A stretch of DNA of 64,000 bases, taken from assembly GCA_037576195.1 (NCBI GenBank), contig CM075103.1:21576001-21640000 (forward strand), in the 5' to 3' direction. The DNA is from Phytoseiulus persimilis (taxonomy: Eukaryota > Arthropoda > Arachnida > Mesostigmata > Phytoseiidae). Shown here piece after piece: positions 24,420-36,131 of this stretch; positions within the stretch are counted from its first letter, which is position 1; each line of letters begins with the position of its first letter. A program made the position numbers and the translations under genes. Below the pieces are notes generated by a model, which worked only from the letters and a program-made list of their open reading frames with translations, was not told where the DNA came from and did no database searches.

Positions 24420-25716
24420 GAGAGGGAGTTATCCGTGCTAGCAGAGAGGACCACAGCCATGTATTGTTTCTTTCTTTCCCCAGGAGTGGAAAGAGTCGGC
24501 CATCCTGACCAGGCGGTCTGGATCAGTACTCGAAGGTTGCACCGGCTCGCCCTCCTTCCCTGCTCTACTTGTGAGTGCTGAGGCACAAAAATTGCCGCTG
24601 ATTCGCTCCATTTGCGCGTTGGCGAGTCTGGCCGACTGACTGGCGAGAGGCGGAAACGACGTTAGAGTGTAGCTTTCCCCACGGAAGGGAAATCAATTAT
24701 TTCTAAAAGGGAGGCTCGCCGTCTCCTTACCCCATCACATCCCAGCAGCGACTTATCGAGGAATAAATTAAGATAAAGAGAGAGCAGGGCACCGTCAGGA
24801 CAGGAGGGAGCTGCTTCTTCTCTAGTTCTGGCTCTCGCCTCGGCGGTTTCACCGTTTCCCCCGCAAGTAAATAACAGTTCAGGCTCTGATCGATGGACAG
24901 CCGGCCGAATGACCCGAACCTTTTTGCCTGTCCGCTCACTTGGCCTTGAAAAAAATCACAAGAGCCGAAGAAACTCATCGTGAATGAATTCGGGACACGA
25001 CCTGTGGCAGTCCTGAGGTTCTGCTTCCGGAATGGCTAACTTATTCACCGTCATAGCGGCCTCCGGTCGATCAGAATCGCGTGGTCGGAGCTGACATGCA
25101 GAGAGACGAAAAGTTGGAGCACTGGTGGACGGGGATGTCTGGTGGATGGAGTGAATCCTCAAGGTGTTCTCCCTGATTCACTCGGGAGTATTTTCTATGC
25201 GGGCTTCTGGGCAGACCTCTCCGGAAGTGAGGTCGAATCTCTCTCAAAATTATTGGCTTCAAGTTCAGTAGCTGAACTGGTGGTTCCGTGGGCTCACGTT
25301 CAACTTCGATTTCATCATCGACCAGTATCACGGTGGCGAGCCGCTGACGACAGAACGAGTGATGTGTGCTGACCGCCAGTGACGCATAGCACGACTCTGG
25401 CGCTCGCCTCGCCGGTTGAATGTGAGCCCACATTGGAATCCCCCGCCTGACTCGAAATCATCTGCCGACGTTTTCAAGAGCATTTCCAGGTCGACCGGAA
25501 ACAACACCCAGCCTTAGGACAGCGGCGAGGGATCTCCGCATTGTGTGCCCAAGGATCCTCCGCGGTACCTGAATGTAAACCAACGCGAAACCATCTCCAA
25601 CGCGAGAGGAATTTATTTCTCCTCTATAAATATCGAAGAAAAGAAAATATCCCCGAGGAAGTTTTAAAATAATCTCGGCTTATTCAGAAAGATCAGGTAC
25701 TCTACTGGTTTTCATC
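24420..25716. other. no identifiable gene; possible LTR region of the BEL/Pao fragment
   Basis: If the BEL/Pao fragment to the right still has its 3' LTR, it would lie here, but I found no second copy to define it. Frames at 25,071-25,433 (minus) and 25,142-25,372 (plus) overlap and cannot be assigned. Confidence 0.4.
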
Positions 25717-26740
25717 TCAGCGTTGCGAACGATTTCCTTCGTTTGAAATCGAGGGTTCCGAATCAGGGCTGTCGATTTCCCCGCTACAGGAGTTTTTTTC
25801 GGATCGGGGCAACTCGACGTTGGTCACTACGTCCCAGCATAAACCTCCATCCAAGCCCTCTGACGAGGTGAGAAACACCGGCGTAGTCATGACGGAGGAA
25901 GGTCCCACAGCTGTTTCCTTCTTTCACTCTAATCGCCTAATGTTATTCCTGGGTTGTCGTCTCCAGTGGTCTTTCTAGAGGGTATAGTTTTTCGATTGGG
26001 CGGTTCAGTATTTGTCCTCTTGCCGTTTTGATTTTGCAGGATCTTGCCTGGGTCGGGCTTGCGTTTCTCGGCAGTGCAATGACACGGAATAGCGGCCACA
26101 ACGCTCGGTTAATCGCCGTATCCTCGAGGAGACAGACATCTCCTACCTCGATAGGATTGGCCTTTTCGTTCACTTGTTTGTGAGCTGATCTGAGGTACGC
26201 TAGTGACACCTTTTCGGGACCGATGCTTCAGCCCACAGTGGTTCCGGAAGTCCGGCGAGATGGGTCAGGAGCAATGACGGAGCATCCATCGGCACCCCCG
26301 CAGTGGACAGCAAGGATTCCGCTGGATGCGACGAGGGATTTCTCTCGACGCACGCGGCGCAGGATTCCGTTCCACGCAAGCTATAGGATTGAGGAAGCCC
26401 GGGGCCGCGCGGCCTCATTCGAGCTCCTCACTCAACTGCGTTTTTGTGCCAAACTCCATGCAAGCTGTATACGTTTACTTTTGATGCCCATGTCGGGTAG
26501 AGCTGTGGACGAGATTTGCCGAAACACTCGACCCTGAATCCGCGAACGATTTGGGAGCCATTTGAATCAACGGGGATCGCATCGACCGAAACCCTGATAT
26601 TTTCGGAATTAGTATCTCACTACGCGCGCTGTGGTCTTGATCAAAACGGAACTCTGTGAGTCCAAAACCGCCGCATTCTGAGCTGCGCATCGGTTGCGGG
26701 TGTTCCTCGTACTTTCCTCGTACTGCCTGGGCCACACGTT
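25717..26740 (-). mobile_element. BEL/Pao retrotransposon 3' fragment (integrase end / DUF5641)
   Basis: The minus-strand frame 26,209-25,943 contains KANPIEVGDVCLLEDTAINR, then WPLFRVIALPRN and NRPIEKLYPLE, which is the DUF5641 domain that ends the BEL/Pao polyprotein (VGDVVLI...WPLGRV...RPVxKLxPLE). Downstream, DGGLCWDVV resembles the short C-terminal tail of this family. Upstream minus frames to about 26,740 have the right position for the integrase core but carry breaks and only weak similarity. No RT, RNase H or protease and no second LTR are seen in the window, so this is a truncated relic. Confidence 0.8.
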
Positions 26741-28453
26741 CTCCCTAATGAACGGAAGAAAATGGGAGAAGGATCAACGTTTCCGCCCACTTGCGCTTTC
26801 TGGAGCAAGGCGGCGGTGAAAGTTGTACGCGAGTCTTCCTAATTAACTCCATTCATTCATCTCGTTCGTTCTTCCATATAAGATCGCGCACAAATCGGAC
26901 CCAAGGACTCGTGTTCGGCTTTATCCCAATCTCCACCCTCGCCCTGAAACATCTTGCCTCAGAGACAACGCGAGTCTCGGACAATGCGCCTCAGCACTCG
27001 CTGCGTGGATTTCAATTAGCGTCGTTTCCGCGCTGAGGAAATTCAACGAATTCAGAAGCCGGCCGAATCGCGAAACCGTTTACACATTGTTCGCAGGAAG
27101 TTTCGAGAAGTTCCTGCAAGCCTTATCCGCTCGCACCCGCGATCCCTCAAAAGCCCTTGACTTCAACGAGCCCTGTACCCCTTGACGAGTCGAGAGTGCT
27201 TCGGAGTACGACTCGTTTTCTGACTGACGTCGATTGATGTTTTTGAGTTGAACTCAGTGGGCTCCCGGACTTATTACGTAGACAGCCGGGAAAGAGCACG
27301 TGACAACGCCGCGTTGGCCGCCCGGTATCCATTCTGACCGAAGAAAGCAGAGGAGCCATTCGGTGCCTACTGATAATCGTTTTGAAAACGACCCTAGTTC
27401 GGAAGTCCCCTCCAGGCCGAGCTAATCATCGAGTCCTTCGCCGTTCCCTCCTAATTGTTTGCTCACACCCGCCTCTGCCTTCGCGACAAGTTGTCGTTCG
27501 CCGTCTCAGGCAACAGGGTCGATTAGATAGAGGAAGCGAGGGACACAGGAGGCGAAAAGACAGAAACCAATTGGCCATAATGCTTTGTGCAATGAAGCTC
27601 ATACAGAGTCGAGAAGCACGAACAGTGGCCGGGTGACACAAGTGAAGCGCAGCGAAACAACGGCCACAGCGGACTCCTTTTCATTGACTGACGATTCCGG
27701 GAAACCCACCGGATAGAAGGTTGTCCAATGTTGTGTACTCACTCATGTCTCTCTCCAGGCCACCTATCACCGTGCGGGTAGCCGTAGATTATCAGGAAGG
27801 GCCTCCTGGGCGGACGAATAGGCTCGTGAAACCATGACTGGGATGTTGGAGCGGCAGTGATGTTGGCTGGCTGTCTTCGTCGACGATTTCGAGACTGTTC
27901 CGATCCACCCAGCAGGTGGTGTGTGAGTGATACATCGAGGGCCACTCCGTGCACTGCACGGGAAGATCGACTGTTCGAAGATAATGAATCCCCGTGCGTG
28001 AAACGCTGTGACGAAATGGTCGAGGGGTCTTAGGAACGGTGCCCACATGCCGATTGGGAGAGGAGGAAAAAATGCACGGGGCCATCCGTCGGTTTGCCTC
28101 AGTGAGAACTGAGAGTCCCAGCGAAAGTTCACATTTACCGCTCACCATGAAGACAGAATGGTGAGTACCTCCATCGTTTGCTCTTGATTATGTTGCTGTC
28201 CCGGAACCTCACATGAACGTTGCTCGATCATGCACAGCGATTTTCCAAATCGCGGGTGTTTTCGTCATGCCTCATCAGCTGTCGAGGTGCGAGGAGGCTC
28301 CTGAACTCAACGTGACGTGAGATATTTGGAAGTGTCATTTGAATTTATATCGATTTTCGGCATCCCAACGATTGGACTGGTTGGAGACGACTCGAAGAAC
28401 CAGACTGAGACAGGTGAGGCTATGCGAAGCGAGAAAGAGAAATCTTTCTTCAG
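26741..28453. other. no identifiable gene
   Basis: Short overlapping frames only. Part of the right end may be 3' untranslated sequence of the Tudor gene. Confidence 0.45.
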
Positions 28454-28459
28454 TTTATT
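28454..28459 (-). terminator. polyadenylation signal for the Tudor gene
   Basis: AATAAA on the minus strand about 330 bp downstream of the stop at 28788. Confidence 0.5.
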
Positions 28460-28787
28460 GTATCTGTGATTTTCCTGCCATTGGGTTGCCATTGAGTGAT
28501 CCGAGTTTTCGTGACCTAACGAAAACCGTTCTGTAGATGCAGCGAACTTATTCACAATTCTCATAGTTCTCTCGGTATCATCATGTCACGAACCTTAATT
28601 CACCATTCGACAATGGACGGGAGAAGCGTCCAGACAATGATCGGCCGCTCCGTTCCTCAAGAGAAACTAACAGGAGGCACCTTGCCAGCCTGTGTCCACT
28701 CCACGCAGGCAGGGTTCGGGTAGCTCAAAGACCCTGCGTCGGTTTCTCCCGTCTCAGCTGCAGACGACCTCGAATCTCAAATGAATT

Positions 28788-29951
28788 TTACTGTCCAACG
28801 GATGGGTTCTCTGTGAGGTAGCCGGCAAACAGCCGTCCTCGACCGTCGAGTTTCGCGCTGATCACGACGTTGTAGATCCGACCAGCCTCTACATCCGAAC
28901 TGAAGTCAACTGTCGCAACATGAGCCGCCTCTTGACAGAAGCAACGAGGGAGCTCTCGTATATTGGACCGAGGAACGAAATCGTAGATGGCGTAGTCCAC
29001 GTACTCGACCTGAATCAAATCCTCCGAAATCTCGTGAACGAGCGCGCGCGACCACCAATGACCCTCGCCCCCGTACAGCGCCAGCAAGTAGTCTCCAACT
29101 TCCACGGACGACACTGCCCGATATTTAGACGAGAAGCTCACGAGCTTGCTTTCGAGAGTCTTAAGGCTTTGGTCGCTGTTCGCACGACGTACGGTCGCCG
29201 TTCGGCCGTTCGGAGCGTCGATGACCTCGATCTGACAACAGCCGAGCGTGAGTGCCTGCGGAACCTTCGGTTTAGCGTCGGGCAACCCGGTTCCTCTGAT
29301 AGGGGCGGCGGGGGGAGGCGCAGCAACTTGTGGCCCCTTCTGCTCTCCGGGTTGTGGCGCCTTCTGTTTTTCGGCTTGTGGCGCCTTCTGCTCTTCGGCT
29401 TGCGGAGCGTCGTCCGTTTCAGCGGCCAAAGTGAAAGCGGGCACAGTCGCATATTCGCGCTTCGCTGAGGTCTCGCTGGGCAAAAGCGTCCCGAGAAGAT
29501 GCGGTTCTCCCCGGATATAGATCATCTCAATGTCGGTGAGGGTGCGGATCTCCTCCGTTGTCACCGTGACCGCAGCTCGCAGCACCACGCGAACCGCCAT
29601 TTGGGCAAAACTGTCGAGGGCTGCGCTCAGAGGTCGGATACCGTATGTGTGCACAACATCTTTGGTTCCGACGTCGAGCAGATACACCAAGACGTGTTCC
29701 GGGGATTCAGCCTCGAGCACGACAGCTCGCAAGAACATATCCTCTACGTTCACAGCGACTCGGGCTCCGGGCTGAAGTTCTGGTGGGTCATCCCTCCTGT
29801 TCTCGGGCAAAGTCGCCAAGATAACGCGGTGGATCTGCCAGAGCGTGTGCGCGGGAAACTTGGTCAACTGACCGTATATGCACTGGTCTTCGATGTACGT
29901 GATGAGGATATCTTCTTGGGGTTGAATGTCACTCAGTTGAGTGGTTCCCAT
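28788..29951 (-). CDS. Tudor domain-containing protein (two Tudor domains)
   Basis: A 387-residue frame in one exon carries two Tudor domains. The first, at about residues 58-125, includes ARVAVNVEDMFLRAVVLEAE and VYLLDVGTKDVV. The second, at about 283-345, includes GDYLLALYGGEGHWWSRALV and IQVEYVDYAIYDFV. The D/E-x-G/A-x-x-x-x-V core marks the methylarginine-binding fold found in TDRD proteins, which bind symmetrically dimethylated Piwi proteins in germline granules. That role is inferred from the family. The linker (residues ~182-209) holds three tandem 8-residue repeats of the form APQAEEQK. The ATG lies six bases after a TTGTTGCAG acceptor, so a 5' non-coding exon (or further coding exons) lies upstream on the minus strand. 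Four or more Tudor copies are common in TDRD proteins, so the gene may be longer or a small paralogue. Confidence 0.88.
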   Translation of the reverse strand: MGTTQLSDIQPQEDILITYIEDQCIYGQLTKFPAHTLWQIHRVILATLPENRRDDPPELQPGARVAVNVEDMFLRAVVLEAESPEHVLVYLLDVGTKDVVHTYGIRPLSAALDSFAQMAVRVVLRAAVTVTTEEIRTLTDIEMIYIRGEPHLLGTLLPSETSAKREYATVPAFTLAAETDDAPQAEEQKAPQAEKQKAPQPGEQKGPQVAAPPPAAPIRGTGLPDAKPKVPQALTLGCCQIEVIDAPNGRTATVRRANSDQSLKTLESKLVSFSSKYRAVSSVEVGDYLLALYGGEGHWWSRALVHEISEDLIQVEYVDYAIYDFVPRSNIRELPRCFCQEAAHVATVDFSSDVEAGRIYNVVISAKLDGRGRLFAGYLTENPSVGQ

Positions 29952-30009
29952 TTCGTACCTGCAACAAGATCAAGTCTGTTAACCCCCAGAAGCCAGATCA
30001 TCCTCTAGG

Positions 30010-31633
30010 AGATGAACGCACGGAGGAAGGCGGAGCGGAGTCAGTTGGAATGCTCGTCTCCCTGTATTCGTCGGAAGAGGTCACCGGGTTGCTTCACCGA
30101 TTCACCGACCGATCGAATTACTGAGAATCCTTCTCTCTCGAAGTGACTCGGGAATAGAACTTAGTTCGCCGGTACTGAGTTTGGGGAGACACCGACAACG
30201 AAACCCGTGAAACTCACTCCGTCAGTCTCGTGCACAAGTCTCGCGAGGCATCAGATCAAAACTCGAATAATGGATGGGATACAGATCCAAGAGAGCGCGC
30301 GGACTGACAAACCGAAACCGCCCGAGCACGCGAAAACGGGAAACGAAATCGAACTCCGCATTCCGACCTCCCTCGCCGCCGTTGTGATTGAAAAGCAGAA
30401 CTGATTTCTCTCCCGACATCTCGACTGGGAGAAATGGATATGAGGGGCTCGGGTTTCGTTCGAAATATGGGAATGGATTTCTGTGAAAGAGCAGCTCTCA
30501 CCGCCTCCCCGAGTCCACACATATAGCTATTTCAAGCAAGTTTCACACCTTGCTCTACAGAGATGAGATGTTTTTCTGCGGCTGAAATCGGAGAGCTTAG
30601 CCCAAGTCAGGGTAATGGCAGAGCTCTATCAGCACAGAATCCGCTCCGCGGAAATACTACGTAGGCCTTGGGGAGTGGGGATGACGCGAATGAATTCAAC
30701 TAGGCCCTACGACGGGCCGGCATAATGTCGATAGGGGTTCAAGGTTCTATGAAAACGTTTCCAGCATCGGAGCCGAATGAATATTCTCCCACGTCAGGCG
30801 CCGCGGCAAATGTTTCATGCAACATCTCCACTTGCTTGATGCGCAGAATCTACCTTCCACATGGGGGGGACACGCGTTGAGCTCTTCGTGAACCCGTTGG
30901 TTTCCTTCATGATCAATCCGAATGAATCACTTTTCGCGCGGCAGTCTATCGTCGCGATGAGGAGTATGGATGAAAAATATCGGAATGCAGTGGTTTCCAT
31001 GGGTTTCTTCGACGCCAAAACTTCCGGGACTTGGACCAAGGAAGAATTGAGAAACGAGTTCGCGCAGAACTCAATCGGTAATAGGAATGGACTCGGCGTG
31101 CAGGGAGAAATTAGTCAACGTGGCGGTGTTGCACTCATCGCTACGGTCAGAGCGAGGACCTTCAAAGCCGTGCTACTACGAAGGAGCCACGAACAATCAG
31201 AGCTACGGGTAGTACGCTCAAACTTACCAAATCGTGTCAATGCTACCTCTCGTCCGGGGGCACGTCACCGAATCGATCGCTGAAACTCAGCTACGGGGGA
31301 AATGCTACTTGGAACGACTGGGACTGGGGGTGGGAACTGTCACTCTGTATTTTCAGGCATCAACTCGACACCGAACGTTCAGCGGTAACTTTTCCGAGAG
31401 CGCACCGCGCGATGGATAGGGCTCGAGAGAAGTTTTCAAATTCGACCCGAGTCGATCGCAGCGCCCTCTACAAACACCACGTTCGCCGGCGATGTTCCAT
31501 GCGCACCGCGCGGTGGTCGAGCTTCTCCAAGTGAATCTTCGATAAATCGAACTCCGGTGTTCGGGTTCGGAGCGCTGATAAATCGGTTTCAATGTGTGTA
31601 GGGGCTTAAGAACCGAGTGGAGCAGTCTTGAAG
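30010..31633. other. intergenic region between the Tudor gene and RCC1L
   Basis: It should hold the 5' ends of both divergently transcribed genes. A plus frame at 30,861-31,283 looks protein-like and ends near a GTAATA donor, but an opposite-strand frame is open too and I do not call it. Confidence 0.45.
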
Positions 31634-34541
31634 ATGTCGGCTGTGACTGCGAGCATCGGTGTGGTGAACAGGTTGAGCGGAACGGGGCTTAGATGCTCGA
31701 TGCAAATGTGAGTTCCCCTTGGGGTCGTCATGCAATCATCTGCAAATCCTGAAAGCTCAAAACCTCACTGTAACCTCATTCGAAGGACGGTCCGTCTCGT
31801 GGGGAGGTTCAAACCGTTCGAGGATAAAGAGATTCCCGTCAAAGACACTATGCTACGTCCTAAGAAGCGTGTCCGCTGTTGGCTCTGGGGTGGAACATTA
31901 AGCGGAGCTTTGGGTCGGAATAAATTCGTGAGTATTTCCGAAACGGACATCACAGTGAGCTTGTGATGTGGTGATCTACGGCCGCATTCCCCTCGAAGTA
32001 TTCTATGTTCCGAATCGATTCAGAGAACGGCGAATTCTCACATCAGGGAGGTGACATCAACGCCTGATTTCTGTTAAGGCGGAGCCGAAATCGGCAGAAT
32101 GAGCTGATGCTTTTGGATTTCATTGAGTTCCGTAAACTTCTCGGGATTCTCTCTGACAAACTCGGAAGATGAGAGCTGTCTTCGAACAACAACAACCTCA
32201 GAGTACGGGCTCGCGCCCTCTCCCTCTAAACCTCTCTCAGCACTCCTCGAGCTGTTGCATGAACTCGGGTCTCGGGATCACGGGAACCAGGAAGTCGACA
32301 GATCACTTACCAGCTCGTGGGCAACAAAGTATCTTCCGCCTGTTACTCCGATTCGACGGGATGTCCCTTCTCAGATTCCTTAAACGTTTATTCCTTCATA
32401 AGGTTCGTCCGGATTCCGTGAATAGGGCCCAAGCGAGACGAGATCGCAATTATCCTTCCAAACTTGGATTCAGCGAAATTCACAAAGTCAAAGATGTTGC
32501 ATGTGGCCATGGCTTCACCGTTTTCGCGGCGCGTCATGACGAGAGAATAAACGAGTACGAGGTGAGATGTCCACTTCCGGCCTTCGCAATGTCCAGCATG
32601 GATTGACCCGTTCATTTTGAGACTTGACGTTGCAGTTGTTCGGTACTGGCATCAACACTGACTCTCAAATTGGACGGCAATCCGCTGAAAACAAACTCCC
32701 GATGAGGTTGTTGACGCAGCCCGTGCCGATCCTCTTCCCAACGCACGAGAACGGCAAACGTGTTCACGTCGCGAAAGTGGCGGCGGGGAGAGCTCATACG
32801 ATCGCGATCACGGATAACGGAACTGCTTACGGATTCGGTGAGGAACCCCCTCCTGCGGTCTGAAGTGACTGGATCGTCGCAATCTCGGATTTCCTCGCCG
32901 CAGCTTCACACTGATAGTTTTTCGAAAAATTCAGGAAACAACAGCCTCGGACAGTGCGGCAGAGCGATAGATCCGGATGAAGTGTATTTCGGTAGAGATG
33001 TCTTGAAGAAGATCTCGGTGCCGGGTCATGTCACCGACGCAGTTTGTGGACTCGACCATACTCTGTTCCTCACCAAAACCGGTGAGGTTTACGCTTGCGG
33101 CTGGGGCGCCGACGGACAAACGGGCGTCGGTCACTATAAGAACACCGGCGTACCGCAGAAAGTCCGAGGAGACATCGACGGAATACACATCGTGGAGCTC
33201 ACCGGCCGAGCTGATTGTGCGCTCGCGGTGAGTTCTTCGGGTGATGTTTTCGGCTGGGGCAATAATGAGTATGGACAGCTTCTGGGAGAGAAAGGTGAAT
33301 CACAGCGCCACACTCCGAAGCACATACGCTTCAACAAACCAATCAGGAAAATCGCCGCCGGCGGGAGTTCATGCCTCGCCTTAGATGGTAAGCTTCCATC
33401 TTTTTTCCAATGTCCGATACCGGATTGAGTTCCGAAGTTTCCGAAGACAGTTTCCAGATGAGCGATGCTCAGGAGGCGAAGAGGTTCGGAAAGGAACCTC
33501 GAGGTCGCTTCCGAGAACCCGCCCGATCTAATTTAAGGTCTTTCCACGAGACGAGTCTCCAATGACAGCTCAACAGGGCAAGAATCAGATGTTCCTGAAC
33601 TGACAAAACTTTCTTTGTTGGACTTCCGAATGATATCCCGAATCCCGGTCGGATGACAACAGGCCCCACTGTTGCTCAGGAATCTTTTCCCTGCTGTTGT
33701 CAGATTTGAGAGCTCCTGAAAGAGTGCGGTCACCTGAAGTGAAGTTCCGTTCAATCGCAAGCGTTTCAACAAATCTCGGCGGACGGAGCTGGGGCTTCCG
33801 GAGAGGACCAATCATATTGAGCAGTGAATCGAAGCGAGCTCTAATCGATCAGCCCGGCCGATAACGTTGGAATTCCGAATTCTCCCCCTCAGACGACGGT
33901 GTTGTGTACAGCTGGGGATACGGGATCCTGGGATTGGGACCGAATGTGGAGCATTGCGCAGACCCGAAGCCCATACCACCGGCGCTGTTGGGGAGGACCG
34001 ATCTCACGCCGGATTCCCGAGTGGTCCATTTAGCGTGCGGGTTGAACGATTTCGCAGCTTTGGACAACGCTGGCAATTTGTATACATGGGGCCGGAACCA
34101 AAACGGCTGCCTGGGTCTCGGACACTCGAACAACCAAATGTTTCCTTTAAGGGTGAGCTGCAATTTAATTAAAGAGCGAAGATACCTGGGAACAGGATCG
34201 AGCGCTGTGGTTTACACCCATGGAACCTCGATTACATCGATAATTGATGTAAAAGTCGTTGTGGCGATTGGAGTATTCCCAAAAAGCCTGTCCGTTCATT
34301 TCGCGATTTTTCAAATGTTCTCGACGAATGGGGACTGACCGTCCGATGGGAAGATGTCGGTCAGGATATTCTCGATCATGAAGGTTGATATAATCGAGGT
34401 TCTACTGGCTCAGGGATGCGATTTTCCAACGAGGAAAGAATCAAAACCTCTCTATAATTCCAGGTTAGTCTCGCAGCGATAGTAAAGAAAGTGTCAGTAG
34501 GCGTGGACCACATGGCAGCACTGACCGAATCTTTTTGCTGA
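31634..34541 (+). CDS. RCC1L (WBSCR16), mitochondrial RCC1-like protein
   Basis: Seven exons were joined by canonical GT-AG introns with matching phases: 31634-31707, 31786-31927, 32403-32561, 32636-32837, 32935-33387, 33893-34152 and 34464-34541, giving 455 residues (human RCC1L has about 464). The N-terminus MSAVTASIGVVNRLSGTGL is basic and lacks acidic residues, as in a mitochondrial presequence. RCC1 beta-propeller blades follow: CWLWGGTLSGALG, VACGHGFTVFA, LFGTGINTDSQIG, YACGWGADGQTGVGHY, VFGWGNNEYGQLL, YSWGYGILGLGPN, LYTWGRNQNGCLGLG and VSVGVDHMAALTESF. GWGADGQTG and WGYGILGxGPN are specific to RCC1L. RCC1L acts in the mitochondrial matrix and inner membrane in mitoribosome assembly and as an OPA1 exchange factor (known for the mammalian protein). 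The start of exon 2 could instead be 31807, which would drop seven residues without changing the frame. Confidence 0.95.
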
Positions 34542-34634
34542 GGAACGTCACATTCTACCAGTGTATAAATCCGGTGCTAGGACTTCTCTCCGTGAACATC
34601 GGAGAATCTCAAAGTCCGTCAAGAGGATGTGGTC

Positions 34635-34640
34635 AATAAA
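34635..34640 (+). terminator. RCC1L polyadenylation signal
   Basis: AATAAA 94 bp downstream of the RCC1L stop codon. Confidence 0.75.
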
Positions 34641-35114
34641 TTTCTCTTCGGAGCTGTACGCAGTCTTCGATCGCTAAATCGAATCACGAATCGTAGCGCG
34701 TTGTCTCGCATAGGAATTGAGTCAAGCTAGTCTCAACGGAGACCACGAACCGAAGCCCCGTTTCCATGTTTCTTTTGAAAGTCCCGGAGATTCTTCCACC
34801 GACTCGAGCCTCATGAAACGGATTAGGTGGAACGCAATCGAAATTCGAAAAAAACGCTAGACTGATCCTCGAAGCCTATTCCGAGCAAGTCGTGAAATTC
34901 GCGCGCGTCTTGATTATTGGGGTTCCAACCACAAAGAATGAAGCAGTTGGTTATTCTAGTCGTCTGCGAATAATGCTCTTTCCGCTTCCGAGATCCGACA
35001 TTAGGACTCGCGTAGATTCTCTCGAGCTCCCAGAGAGTGGAGTCGAGCCTGAAAGAATATTAAACGAGCGAGTTTTGATGGTACAGCGAAACGAACGAAG
35101 GTCTTCCCTTGGAA

Positions 35115-35631
35115 TTAACAACCTGTCTGCTCATGAAGTGCATTCTCATTTGGAATCTGGAGCTTCGAATCGTTCCCGCTTCCGGCCACATGCGCTGGGG
35201 ATTGCTGGAGTTCAAGGTCATTTGGGGGACTCCAAGCTTCCTGTTCGACGCTCGAAATCATATGAACGTTCCCCTAGGCGAGCTACATTTTCGCGGTATT
35301 TGGAATCGCATTCGGAGGTGCTCCGACTCCAGCGCCTTTCACGATAGAAGACTGCTTTTGTTGAACCATGCCGACATGGTCGACCTTCCGGAACATTCCA
35401 AGCAATCCCGGAAGCTTCCGCGAGACTACATTCCGATGACGTTGCTCAGCCAGATAGCAGATTTGGTAAGCTTTCTCAGATAACTTGATGATTGAAGCTC
35501 GCTCACATTCCTCAAGCAGTCCGCCGAAGAGATCCATCGGCTCCGCCCGATCGGGGTCGAAGTGTGAATACTGTCCGGTGAGCGCCAGAATCAGAGTAAA
35601 AGACGAGTAAACGTCGCTGGTCCGCTGAGCT
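35115..35631 (-). CDS. unidentified gene, last two exons
   Basis: Exon 35631-35343 follows a CGCAG acceptor and gives one base plus 96 codons in an open frame, including SSFTLILALTGQYSHFDPDR, CERASIIKLSEKAYQICYLA and RKLPGLLGMFRKVDHVGM, ending at an ATC|GTGAAA donor in phase 0. Exon 35240-35115 follows a GAACAG acceptor in phase 0 and gives 41 codons (LELQQSPAHVAGSGNDSKLQ, ending EQTGC) before TAA. An ATG at 35537 inside the first exon could also be the true start, making a protein of about 105 residues. No family is recognised; the helical, leucine-rich character suggests an alpha-solenoid segment. The 3' ends of this gene and RCC1L converge, and its 5' side faces the TAB2-like gene. A plus-strand frame overlaps the second exon but lacks splice support. 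Confidence 0.55.
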
Positions 35632-36131
35632 CTGCGTGCTCGCGCAACGTGAAAACTTCGGTGTGATCTGCTCTCAAAAAATTCCCCCGAGTCCTATTCG
35701 CTACTGTTCAGCCTCGGACAGCGGAAATGAGGATTCCTAAGCGATAATCGAGCTCGGTCGGATCAATTTTCTCGTGTTGGGTAGTTTTTGAACTCCGGCA
35801 TATCCGCCCTGTTTTGAATTTGACCGCGTGATTTGCACCGTTGAGAGGAGCAGACGCTCGCTGCGCCGCGCTGCTCCTCTGTACAAACCGCCCGTGCGAA
35901 GAGCGGTTCTCCGACACAGGGTCAGGCGCAGACCACAATAAACACCCAAAATCCGCAGCAGCGGCGACGGAAACACCATCACACCCGATCATCTGTTTCT
36001 GCTTACATACATTTCAAACTGTGAGCTCTCCGTCTGGAGTTTTAATCGGGCGACGTTCGGGTGTTGTTGGGAGTTGTTGTTTGTGAGCGATTTTGATGAT
36101 TGAGAGACCTCATTGTGTTTAAGTGTCGGCC